From Lewinellaceae bacterium (GTDB lineage: Bacteria; Bacteroidota; Bacteroidia; Chitinophagales; Saprospiraceae): DNA of 64,000 nucleotides. Shown one piece after another: positions 43,858 through 51,993 of the stretch. The number at the start of each line of letters is the position of its first letter. The stretch's first letter is position 1. The DNA lies in NCBI GenBank assembly GCA_020636005.1, contig JACJYR010000001.1, positions 1,684,001-1,748,000 on the forward strand. Reading direction: 5' to 3'. A program made the position numbers and the translations under genes. The notes under the pieces are model-generated. The model worked only from the letters and a program-made list of their open reading frames with translations. It searched no databases and had not been told where the DNA came from.

Positions 43858-44325
43858 TCAGGGTTTTATTTGAAATTGAAAAGTATTGGACGAATTGAGA
43901 AACACTGTTTCAACGGGATCCGCACTCATTTCCACCAATTCAAAAAACGTGCAGCAATCCCCGTTCCTTTCCCTTGTATGGTGGGTAAAGGCAATTTTGT
44001 CGGTACTGCCCAGCCTGAGTTCGTAAAATTTATTGTCCGCCCCCGCCTCCCAACCTATTTCCCAATCTGTAAAATATACGGCCACTCCTATGTCGGAAAT
44101 GCTCAGTCCGTGCTTTTTTTGGCCAGCAAGGGAATAGACTTCGATAGCATTTGCATCAAAAGTGCCATTGGCCACTAAATCTGCGCCGCTATCTTTGTCC
44201 ACCAATTGAAAGGTAAATTCAGGTGGTGGCGAGGTGCAAGCCACATCCTTGCATTTATTACAGCTATAGGCCAAAAAAATGGTGGCTGTGAAAAACAGCG
44301 GTTGTAAAAGTTTCAAGGTTGCCAT
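43858..44325 (-). CDS. Hypothetical lipoprotein
   Basis: The 155-residue protein begins MATLKLLQPLFFTATIFLAY followed by S-C, a lipobox (L-A-Y-S-C). The mature protein has CNKCKDVACTSPPPEF, then a beta-rich domain (FTFQLVDKDSGADLV, VYFTDWEIGWEAGADNKFYELRLGSTDKIAFT) and a CC pair (GDCCTFFELVEM). It looks like a small envelope lipoprotein of unknown function. Its ATG is only 9 bases from the divergent ATG of the lipid kinase, so the promoter of each gene must lie partly within the other. Confidence 0.6.
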   Translation of the reverse strand: MATLKLLQPLFFTATIFLAYSCNKCKDVACTSPPPEFTFQLVDKDSGADLVANGTFDANAIEVYSLAGQKKHGLSISDIGVAVYFTDWEIGWEAGADNKFYELRLGSTDKIAFTHHTRERNGDCCTFFELVEMSADPVETVFLNSSNTFQFQIKP

Positions 44326-44334
44326 AGTTATACA

Positions 44335-45288
44335 ATGATTCAACAAAACATAAACGAAAAAAAAACGCTTTCGTGGCTTTTCGTCGTCAATCCCGCTGCG
44401 GGGGCAGGAAAGGCCGGAAAACGCTGGCCTTCCATTCAGGCCGCTTTACAGGAAGCCAACATCCCCTTCACTACTGTTTTTACCAACAAAAGGTTTCACG
44501 CTGGTGAACTGGTGGCAGAAGCTGTTGCCAAAGGTTGCCGCCAAATCGTCGCAGTAGGCGGCGACGGCACGGCACACGAAGTCGTGAATGGCATTTTTCA
44601 ACAACCCACCTGCCCACCGGAAGATATCACCTTTACGCTCCTGCCCATCGGCACGGGGAATGATTGGATAAAAACGCACCGCATCCCCAGGGATTTCAAG
44701 CGTTGGCTGCCCTATTTTATGAACGGAAAAACAGGCTATCAGGATGTTGGTTGGCTCGATTACCGACTGAATGGCGAACAACACCGCCGTTATTTCATCA
44801 ATGTCGCCGGGCTGTCTTATGATGCGTTTGTGGTAAAGGAGTCGCTCAAATATCCGTCCGGCATCCCAAACAAGCTATTTTACCTGTTGCTAATTTTTCG
44901 TTGTTTGTTCAAATTCAGGATACCCCAGGCGAGGGTTTTGTTCGATGGGCAAACATTTGAAAACAGGTTTTACACTATCAACATAGGCATCTGCCGCTAC
45001 TCCGGTGGCGGCATCCAGATGGTGCCACATGCCCTGCCCAACGACGGCAAACTGGCTTTGACTTTGGTGAAAAAAGTGAGCAAACTGGAGGTGCTCCTCG
45101 TCACGCCGCTTTTTTATTTGGGTAAAATCGGCTGGCACCCGGCGGTGCGGCTGTTCCAAACGATGGCAGTGAAAATTGCGCCGCTTGAAACCCAGCCCGT
45201 ATTGGTGGAGGCAGATGGTGAGTTTTTGGGGGAATCGCCCGTGGAGATTGGCCTCTCGGGGAACAAGCTGAAAATCTGGATGCCGTGA
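44335..45288 (+). CDS. Diacylglycerol/sphingosine-type lipid kinase
   Basis: The 317-residue protein has the diacylglycerol kinase catalytic fold: LFVVNPAAGAGKAGKRWPSI, the nucleotide loop VAVGGDGTAHEVVNGIF near residue 75, LLPIGTGNDWIKTHRIP, and a C-terminal sandwich with RYSGGGIQMVPHALPNDGKLALTLV and VEADGEFLGESPVEIGL. The GGDGT and D-G-K-L motifs are intact. It probably phosphorylates diacylglycerol or a related lipid at the inner membrane to recycle it into phospholipid synthesis. It belongs to the YegS/DgkB group. It converges with the FAD/Fe-S oxidoreductase gene. Confidence 0.9.
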   Translation: MIQQNINEKKTLSWLFVVNPAAGAGKAGKRWPSIQAALQEANIPFTTVFTNKRFHAGELVAEAVAKGCRQIVAVGGDGTAHEVVNGIFQQPTCPPEDITFTLLPIGTGNDWIKTHRIPRDFKRWLPYFMNGKTGYQDVGWLDYRLNGEQHRRYFINVAGLSYDAFVVKESLKYPSGIPNKLFYLLLIFRCLFKFRIPQARVLFDGQTFENRFYTINIGICRYSGGGIQMVPHALPNDGKLALTLVKKVSKLEVLLVTPLFYLGKIGWHPAVRLFQTMAVKIAPLETQPVLVEADGEFLGESPVEIGLSGNKLKIWMP

Positions 45289-45318
45289 TTGGGGCGGGAG
45301 CAGGAGCCACTGTATTTT

Positions 45319-48294
45319 TTACTGGCCCATTGCGCCCCACAGCACCTCCAGCGGGTGCCCTGCCCGCCGCCCTGTCCCATCCAATATCTGGTGGCGGCAA
45401 CTCGTGCCTGGCGCAGCAATGATCGTCTCCTCCCCTGCCTTCCGCACCGCCGGGAAAAGCACCAACTCCCCTATTTTCATGCTCACCCCAAAATGCTCCG
45501 CCTCGTAGCCAAACGACCCCGCCATGCCGCAACAACCCGATGGGATCACCTCCACTTCGTAGTTTGCCGGCAAGCCTGTTACCCAAGCGGAGGCTTCCAC
45601 GCCCGCTAGCGCTTTCTGGTGGCAGTGGCCGTGCAGCAAGACTTTTTTAGGGGCTTTGGTGAAATGCTCCGGCGTGATGTTTCCCTGCTGGATTTCTTTG
45701 GCCAAAAACTCATCGATCAACAGCGCATTGGCAGCCAGCGACTTGGCAATGGCCATCTCTTCTTTTGCCACCAAGCGGGGATACTCATCCCGAAAACCCA
45801 AAATGGCCGATGGCTCAATGCCAATCAGCGGCGTTTTATCAGACACCAGTTTTGAAAAAAGGCGCACATTCTCACGGGCTAGTTTTTGCGCTTCCGGCAA
45901 TAGTCCTTTTGAAAGTTGGGCACGGCCACTTTGCGGGTGTCTCGGCATTTCTACCTCGTAGCCAAGTGCCGTCAACAGGCGGATGGCTTTTATGCCGATT
46001 TCAACATCGTAAAAATTGGTAAACTCGTCGCAAAAGAGGAACACCTTGCCTTTGGGGGGGGATTTCACCGACAGCCCGTTGCGGTGCTTTTTATACCAAC
46101 TCCGCAAGGTAAAACGGTGCAGCGGCGGCAAGCTGCGCTGGGGTGCCACGCCCACTATTTTTTTCAGCAAACCGCCCGTCACAGGGTTGTTCGTCAACAG
46201 ATTGGGCAAAAAAGGAAAGTACGAAAGCACCGCATTCATCCGCCCGATATGCCCAAAAAACTTCGCCCGGAATGGCACACCGTGCGTCTTGTAATATTGG
46301 TGCTGAAACTCTGCCTTCATCGTCGCCATGTCCACATTGCTGGGGCATTCCGACGTGCAGCCCTTGCACGACAGGCACAAGTCCATCACTTCTTTCAATT
46401 CGGGTGCTGCAAAGGGGTTATTGGCGGCGGACGGCGAACGGTGGGCGCTGGGCGGGTTTGACAGGAACTCACGCAGGGCATTGGCTCTCGCTCTTGTGGT
46501 GTCCTTCTCATCACGGGTGGCCCGGTAGCTAGGGCACATGGTGCCACCGCTGAAATCAAGCCGTCGGCAATCGCCGGAGCCATTGCACTTTTCCGCTGCC
46601 CGGAGGATGCCGCCCGTATCAGAGAAGTCAAACACAGTCTCGTATTCGGGTGTTGGTTTTTCGGGCTGATAGCGCAACGATTCGGTCATGGGCGGGGCGT
46701 CCACGATCTTGCCAGGATTGAAAATGCCGTGCGGATCCCAGGTTTTTTTGATGCTGCGCAATAGTTCGTAATTCGCCTCGCCGAGCATCAGCGGGATGAA
46801 AGAGGCCCGTACCCGCCCGTCGCCATGCTCGCCACTGAGGGAGCCGCCGTACTTTTTCACCAATTTGGCGGAAGCCAGGCCGATGTCGTGGAACAATTGC
46901 ACACCTTCCTTTTTTTTCAAGTTCAAAATTGGGCGCAGGTGCAGTTCGCCCGCACCAGCATGGGCGTAATAGACCGCCTGTTGGCCGAAGCCCCGCATCA
47001 TTTCACCAAACTCCTTGATGTAAGCGGGCAAATCCGCCAGCGCCACAGCCGTATCTTCGATAAAAGCCACGGGCTTGGCATCGCCGGGAATATTGGAAAG
47101 GACGCCAAGGCCCGCATTGCGGAGCGTCCAAACCTGTTGTGTTTTTTTACCGGAAATAAACGGGAACGCATAGCCCATGCCCGCCGACCGGAAATCCAGT
47201 TTGAGCGCTTCGGCCCTGGCAGTGGCGGCTTCCAGCGTGTCCGCCCGGAACTCAATCATCAACACTGCCGCCGGATCGCCCTCCACGAAAAAGCGGTTTT
47301 TCATCTGCTCAATGTTGCCTTTTGTGCAGTCGAGGATGGCCTTGTCCATCAGTTCGCATTGGTCGGGGCGGTGGCGCATGGCCACCAGCACGGCGTTCAT
47401 GCACTCGTCCAGCGAGGTGAAGTGCGCCGCCAGCACCACTGGCACCGGCAGCGGCAATAGCACCACATTCAGTTTAACAGCTGTGGTAAACGCCAACGTG
47501 CCTTCCGAACCTGCGAGCAGTTTGCAAAAGTTGAAATCAGGACCATCGGGTTGGAAGGGCTTCATGTTGAGCAGTAAGTCAACAGCATAGCCCGTGTTGC
47601 GGCGGTGGATGGCCGGTTTGGGAAATTCCCGTCGGATATTTTGCTGGGTACCGGCATCGGCGAGCGCTCCGTGGATGTGGCGATAGACCTTGCGCTCCAA
47701 CAGGCCGGCAGGCGCAGGCGTAGCCCCCGTGCTATTTATTTTTTCAAAAAATGCTGTTTCATTTAATTCGCCAAAAATCACCTCCGAGCCATCGCTCAAA
47801 ATGGCCTCGACTTCCAGTAAGTGATCCCTCGTGGAACCATAAACAATGGAGGTCGTGCCGCAGGAGTTGTTGCCGACCATGCCGCCGATCATGCAGCGGT
47901 TGGCCGTGGAGGTATTCGGGCCGAAGAACAAGCCGTAGTTTTTCAGGAATTCGTTCAACTCGTCCCGAATCACGCCCGGCTGCACCCGCACCCAGCGCTC
48001 CTCTATGTTGATTTCGAGGATCTTGTTCCAATGCTTGGAAATGTCCACCACGATGCCGCTGCCCACGCACTGCCCCGCCAGCGAGGTGCCCGCCGAGCGG
48101 GGGATGAGCGAGGTGCCGTTCTCCCGTGCGAAGGCGATGAGCTTTTTGATGTCTTCTTTGTCCTTCGGGTAGGCGACGGCAAGCGGCAGCTCCCGATAGA
48201 CGGAGGCATCGGTGGCATAGAGCGCCCTCAGCAAATGATCGAAATGCAGTTCGCCGGCGAGGGCGGATCGGAGTTGGAGGAGTTTTGTTTGCAT
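45319..48294 (-). CDS. FAD-linked oxidase / Fe-S (GlpC-like) fusion oxidoreductase
   Basis: The 991-residue protein starts at MQTKLLQLRSALAGELHFDH (ATG at 48294). The N-terminal half is an FAD-linked oxidase: LIPRSAGTSLAGQCVG, GMVGNNSCGTTSIVYGSTRDHLLEVEAILSDG, then a cap ending DPHGIFNPGKIV. Two Fe-S sites follow (CNGSGDCR...MCPSYRAT and CLSCKGCTSECPSNVDM). The C-terminus has two CCG-type motifs (GHCHQKAL and SGCCGMAGSFGYEAEHF). This is the YdiJ/D-lactate or D-2-hydroxyacid dehydrogenase architecture, feeding electrons from a 2-hydroxy acid to the membrane pool. The length is normal and all motifs are present. The exact substrate is not known. Confidence 0.9.
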   Translation of the reverse strand: MQTKLLQLRSALAGELHFDHLLRALYATDASVYRELPLAVAYPKDKEDIKKLIAFARENGTSLIPRSAGTSLAGQCVGSGIVVDISKHWNKILEINIEERWVRVQPGVIRDELNEFLKNYGLFFGPNTSTANRCMIGGMVGNNSCGTTSIVYGSTRDHLLEVEAILSDGSEVIFGELNETAFFEKINSTGATPAPAGLLERKVYRHIHGALADAGTQQNIRREFPKPAIHRRNTGYAVDLLLNMKPFQPDGPDFNFCKLLAGSEGTLAFTTAVKLNVVLLPLPVPVVLAAHFTSLDECMNAVLVAMRHRPDQCELMDKAILDCTKGNIEQMKNRFFVEGDPAAVLMIEFRADTLEAATARAEALKLDFRSAGMGYAFPFISGKKTQQVWTLRNAGLGVLSNIPGDAKPVAFIEDTAVALADLPAYIKEFGEMMRGFGQQAVYYAHAGAGELHLRPILNLKKKEGVQLFHDIGLASAKLVKKYGGSLSGEHGDGRVRASFIPLMLGEANYELLRSIKKTWDPHGIFNPGKIVDAPPMTESLRYQPEKPTPEYETVFDFSDTGGILRAAEKCNGSGDCRRLDFSGGTMCPSYRATRDEKDTTRARANALREFLSNPPSAHRSPSAANNPFAAPELKEVMDLCLSCKGCTSECPSNVDMATMKAEFQHQYYKTHGVPFRAKFFGHIGRMNAVLSYFPFLPNLLTNNPVTGGLLKKIVGVAPQRSLPPLHRFTLRSWYKKHRNGLSVKSPPKGKVFLFCDEFTNFYDVEIGIKAIRLLTALGYEVEMPRHPQSGRAQLSKGLLPEAQKLARENVRLFSKLVSDKTPLIGIEPSAILGFRDEYPRLVAKEEMAIAKSLAANALLIDEFLAKEIQQGNITPEHFTKAPKKVLLHGHCHQKALAGVEASAWVTGLPANYEVEVIPSGCCGMAGSFGYEAEHFGVSMKIGELVLFPAVRKAGEETIIAAPGTSCRHQILDGTGRRAGHPLEVLWGAMGQ

Positions 48295-48561
48295 GGTGAA
48301 ATAGCTCTGGCGGTGCAAACGTAAGGAGAGGCGGGGGAAGTGGGAAATGGCTGGCTGACAGAGACCGTTCATAGAAGTGTGTTTTTTTCAAAAACACACT
48401 CTCACAATCAATCACTTGTAAGAAATTGACACGGTTAATAGATCATCCTCGGCTTACATGAATATGGATGATCACGCTCAATTCAGGTGGCATGGACAGA
48501 CGCCCTCTTGCCCACCCCCATTTCTTTCCCTATCCTTGCCCCAACCAAAACCTGCAACGAT

Positions 48562-50130
48562 ATGAAAAAACTCACCTGGCTCCACCTGCTTGCCGCTTTC
48601 GTGGCTGCCAAGCTCCTGCTCCATTTCTACGTCAACGGGCTGTGGTCGCTGCACAGGGACGCCCTGCTGTACCTTGCCCTCGGCAGGCACCTTGACTGGG
48701 GCTATGCCTCTGTGCCGCCGCTCATCAGTGGCTGGGCATGGCTGGCGTCGGACGTGCTGGGAGGCTCGGTGGCAGCAGTGCGGCTTTTCCCGACCCTCAT
48801 CGGCACCGGTACGGTGGTGCTGACGGCGCTCATGGCGAAAGAAATGCTCCCCAAGGGTGAAGGCAAAAGTGCCGGGAAATTTTCCGTCGTGCTCATTGGG
48901 CTGACGGGCTTGCTGGGCGGGGCGTTTTTGCGGCCCTGCATGTTGTTCCAGCCCGTGGTGTTCGACATCTTTTTTTGGGCGATGCTGTCCTGGCTCTTTT
49001 TGAAATACATCAACACACAAAATAACACGTGGCTGCTATGGTTCGGCGCAGTGGCGGGGCTGGGGCTGCTGAACAAGTACACCGTCCTGATTTTCCTGTT
49101 CGGCATGTTGCCCGGCCTGCTGTTCACGCAGCATCGCCGCATTTTTACAGAAAAAAGATTCTACCTCGCCACAGGGCTGGCGCTGCTTATTTTTTCACCC
49201 AATATTTATTGGCAGGTGGAGCATAAATTCCCCGTTTTCCGGCACATGAGCGACCTCGCCGCCACGCAGTTTGTCCACGTTTCGCTGGGCGGCTTCTTCG
49301 GCGACCAATTGCGTTTTTTTGCCTCGGCCCTGCTGGTTTGGCTGCCGGGGCTTTGTTTTTTGTTATTTGGAAAACAGGCCAGCCGCTGGCGGGTATTCGG
49401 CTGGATGTACCTCACCGTTTTGGCCGTGCTGCTGTATTTCAGTGCCAAAAGCTACTATGTACTGGGTGCATTCCCGGTGTTGCTCGCCGCCGGCGCAGCA
49501 TGGTGGGAGCGGCTGACCGCCGAGCGTTGGCGCTGGGTGCGGATAGCCCTGCCCCTGCTGATGTTGGCGGCCGGCTTGCCTACCCTGCCTGCTTCCCTGC
49601 CGGTATTCCGTCCGGAACAGGAGGCCCGGTTTGTGAAAAAAATGGCGCAACTACCAGGTCTTCAAGACATTCTCCGATGGGAAGATGGCAACTACTACGC
49701 CCTGCCGCAGGACTTCGCCGACCTGCTCGGATGGGAAGAAATCGCCGAGGCCGTAGGCCAAACCTGGCAAGACCTGCCCGACAAATCCACTGCTGCTATC
49801 TATGCTGAAAATTACGGACAGGCAGGTGCCATCGAGCATTTTGGTAAAAAATACAAGGTGCCGGAGGTGCTCAGCTTCAGCGACAGCTACCGTTATTGGC
49901 TACCCGATTCGCTGCCCGCAAACTTCCAAACCCTCCTCTACGTGAACGACGAACTAGGCGACGACATGCACGGCTTTTTTGACTCCATAGAAAAGGTCTG
50001 GGAACTCGACATGCCGCTGTCCCGCCAACATGGCACCCAGCTTTATAAGTGCCAGGGGCCTTCCCCTGCATTTTTTGAGCGGATAAATGGGGCGATTGAA
50101 GCGGCAAGCAAAGAGGAGGAGATAGAATAG
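48562..50130 (+). CDS. GT39/ArnT-like membrane glycosyltransferase
   Basis: The 522-residue protein starts at MKKLTWLHLLAAFVAAKLLL (ATG at 48562) and has about ten predicted membrane segments in residues 5-350 (for example FSVVLIGLTGLLGGAFL, WLLWFGAVAGLGLLNKYTVLIFLFGMLPGLL, VLAVLLYFSAKSYYVLGAFPVLLAAGAAW). The first loop contains WSLHRDALLYLALGRHLDWGY, with the acidic residue expected for metal-dependent lipid-linked donors, and P-P-L near residue 52, as in PMT/ArnT-type GT-C enzymes. The C-terminal 180 residues form a periplasmic domain. It probably transfers a sugar from a polyprenyl phosphate to an envelope acceptor. Confidence 0.85.
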   Translation: MKKLTWLHLLAAFVAAKLLLHFYVNGLWSLHRDALLYLALGRHLDWGYASVPPLISGWAWLASDVLGGSVAAVRLFPTLIGTGTVVLTALMAKEMLPKGEGKSAGKFSVVLIGLTGLLGGAFLRPCMLFQPVVFDIFFWAMLSWLFLKYINTQNNTWLLWFGAVAGLGLLNKYTVLIFLFGMLPGLLFTQHRRIFTEKRFYLATGLALLIFSPNIYWQVEHKFPVFRHMSDLAATQFVHVSLGGFFGDQLRFFASALLVWLPGLCFLLFGKQASRWRVFGWMYLTVLAVLLYFSAKSYYVLGAFPVLLAAGAAWWERLTAERWRWVRIALPLLMLAAGLPTLPASLPVFRPEQEARFVKKMAQLPGLQDILRWEDGNYYALPQDFADLLGWEEIAEAVGQTWQDLPDKSTAAIYAENYGQAGAIEHFGKKYKVPEVLSFSDSYRYWLPDSLPANFQTLLYVNDELGDDMHGFFDSIEKVWELDMPLSRQHGTQLYKCQGPSPAFFERINGAIEAASKEEEIE

Positions 50131-50189
50131 GGGAGCAAAAAATACTACAGAAGGCTTCGGCTTTCAAATGATGGTTCTTTGGCAAATGC

Positions 50190-50300
50190 TGTGGACTAAG
50201 GAAACCGTTTTAACGGTTTAGCACATAACCGCTTGATTTTCAACCTGCGACTTAAGTCGTGGGTTGAAAATTGGCTATCACTTTGAGCCGTTTTAACGGA
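50190..50300. repeat. REP-like element with nested palindromes
   Basis: Nested hairpins AACCGTTTTAACGGTT, TTTTCAACC...GGTTGAAAA around ACTTAAGT, and GCCGTTTTAACGG. The words AACCGTTTTAACGG and the central AACC-(N)-GGTT design match the element at 13649-13828, so both belong to one repeat family. Confidence 0.6.
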
Positions 50301-50375
50301 TGACCACAAGATTTGTCAAAGAACCCAAATAATTTCTAATGTCCGAATTTCAGGATAAACACTATTCCTGCGCTC

Positions 50376-51779
50376 CTATATATACCCCAAAATCTTCAGC
50401 ATTTCTTCCGGCTGCTGCTCTGCCCGGTACAGCTTGTCCACGATGTTCCCTTTGGCATCTTTGTATATCAGCACGTGCTTGGGCGAGGGAATGAGGCAGT
50501 GCTTGATGCCGCCGTAACCGCTGAGCGAGTCCTGGTAGGCGCCCGTGTGAAAGAAGCCGAGGTAGAGCGGCTCGGGGTCGTTTTTGCCTATGAGGGGCAG
50601 ATAGACCTGGCTCTCGTGCACCTCTGAGTTGTAGTAGTCGGAGTTGTCGCAGCTGAGACCGCCGATGTTCACCCGGCGGTATTCGTTGTGCCACTTGTTG
50701 ATGGGCAGCAGGATGAAGCGCTCTGCAATGCCCCAACTGTCGGGCATGGTAGTGATGAGGGAGTTGTCGATCATGTACCACACCTCGGCATCGTTCTGCT
50801 GCTTCTGGTCGAGCACGGAGAAGATGAGCGCCCCGCTCTCTCCGACGGTGTATTTTCCGAATTCGGTGAAAATATCCGGCTCCGGGATTTCCTCTTCCTG
50901 GCAGGCGGAGAGCAGCAGGTTCACGATTTCCCGCACCATGTAATTATAGTCGAACTCAAAGCCCAGGGAATTGCGGATGGGCATGCCGCCGCCGATGTTC
51001 AGGGCGGTGAGCGAGGGGCATATTTTTTTCAGTTCGCAATAGAGCTTCACCGCCTTTTTCAGTTCGCCCCAATAATAGATGGAATCTTTGATGCCCGTGT
51101 CCACGAAGAAGTGGAGCATGGTCACTTTGAATTTCTTGTTTTTGGCCAGCCGCTCTTTGTAATAGTTCAAGACCTCGGAGCCACGGATGCCGAGGCGGGA
51201 GGTGTAAAACTCGAAGTTCGGCTCCTCGTCGGTAGCCACCCGGATGCCCAGGTTGCACTTGCCCTTCACCATTTCCTCGTAGTAGTCCAACTCCGTTTTG
51301 TTGTCCAGCACGGGGATGACGTTTTGAAACCCGTCGTTGATCAGGTCGCTGATTTTTTGGGCGTACTCACGGGTCTTGAAGCCGTTGTTCACGATGATGG
51401 TATCCTTGTCTATCCAGTCTTTCCTGACGATGTTGCGGATGAGGTCAATATCGAAAGAAGAGGACGTCTCCAGTTCCACGCCATGCCGCAGCACCTCCTG
51501 CACCACGTAGCTGAAATGGCTGCTCTTGGTGCAGTAGCAATAGTGGTACTTGCCCTTGTAGCCCAGCGCTTTGCGGGCTTTGTTGAACATGTTCTTGGCC
51601 TTTTTAATCTGGGTGCCGATCTTCGGCAGGTAGGTGAGCTTGAGCGGCGTGCCGTATTTGTTGATGAGGTACTTGAGCGGGACGCCGTTGAAAATCAGGT
51701 TGCCATCCTCTATGTCGAACCCCTCCTGGGGGAAATAAAAAGTCTGGTCGATAAGGTCGAAATACCGGTTTTTAATCAT
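50376..51779 (-). CDS. speA: Arginine decarboxylase (PLP, fold III)
   Basis: The 467-residue protein belongs to the alanine racemase-like (fold III) decarboxylases. The PLP Lys is in GKYHYCYCTKSSHFSYVVQEVL (near residue 83), followed by HGVELETSSSFDIDLI, the HFFVDTGIKDSIYY region, the phosphate-binding Gly run ALNIGGGMPIRN, EFGKYTVGESGALIF and GFFHTGAYQDSLSGYGG near the C-terminus. Length and N-terminus (MIKNRYFDLIDQTFYFPQEG) match the short Bacteroidota enzyme usually annotated as arginine decarboxylase, making agmatine for polyamine synthesis. Ornithine or carboxynorspermidine activity cannot be fully ruled out by sequence reading. No other polyamine gene is adjacent. Confidence 0.82.
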   Translation of the reverse strand: MIKNRYFDLIDQTFYFPQEGFDIEDGNLIFNGVPLKYLINKYGTPLKLTYLPKIGTQIKKAKNMFNKARKALGYKGKYHYCYCTKSSHFSYVVQEVLRHGVELETSSSFDIDLIRNIVRKDWIDKDTIIVNNGFKTREYAQKISDLINDGFQNVIPVLDNKTELDYYEEMVKGKCNLGIRVATDEEPNFEFYTSRLGIRGSEVLNYYKERLAKNKKFKVTMLHFFVDTGIKDSIYYWGELKKAVKLYCELKKICPSLTALNIGGGMPIRNSLGFEFDYNYMVREIVNLLLSACQEEEIPEPDIFTEFGKYTVGESGALIFSVLDQKQQNDAEVWYMIDNSLITTMPDSWGIAERFILLPINKWHNEYRRVNIGGLSCDNSDYYNSEVHESQVYLPLIGKNDPEPLYLGFFHTGAYQDSLSGYGGIKHCLIPSPKHVLIYKDAKGNIVDKLYRAEQQPEEMLKILGYI

Positions 51780-51993
51780 TTCTCATAAGGTTCGAAGGAA
51801 AAACAAAATCACCATTTTACGCTAAAAAAAACCTGGCTTACAAGCATTTTCAGGAGTAAAAATGGGTGAGGCTATTTTCCGCCATTTCGAGAAGTTATGT
51901 TGTTAAAGGTCTTTTCATAAAAAAGCGGGCAAAAGTAATGGCTATTTCATTGATTTTGGGATGTTTGTATTTGAATTTTAAGTAAACTGCCTA

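Noticed and set aside
50688..51788. Long plus-strand open frame opposite the arginine decarboxylase
   Set aside because: It is the antisense shadow of a well-conserved enzyme; its translation is a low-complexity Val/Glu/His-rich string with no family signature.
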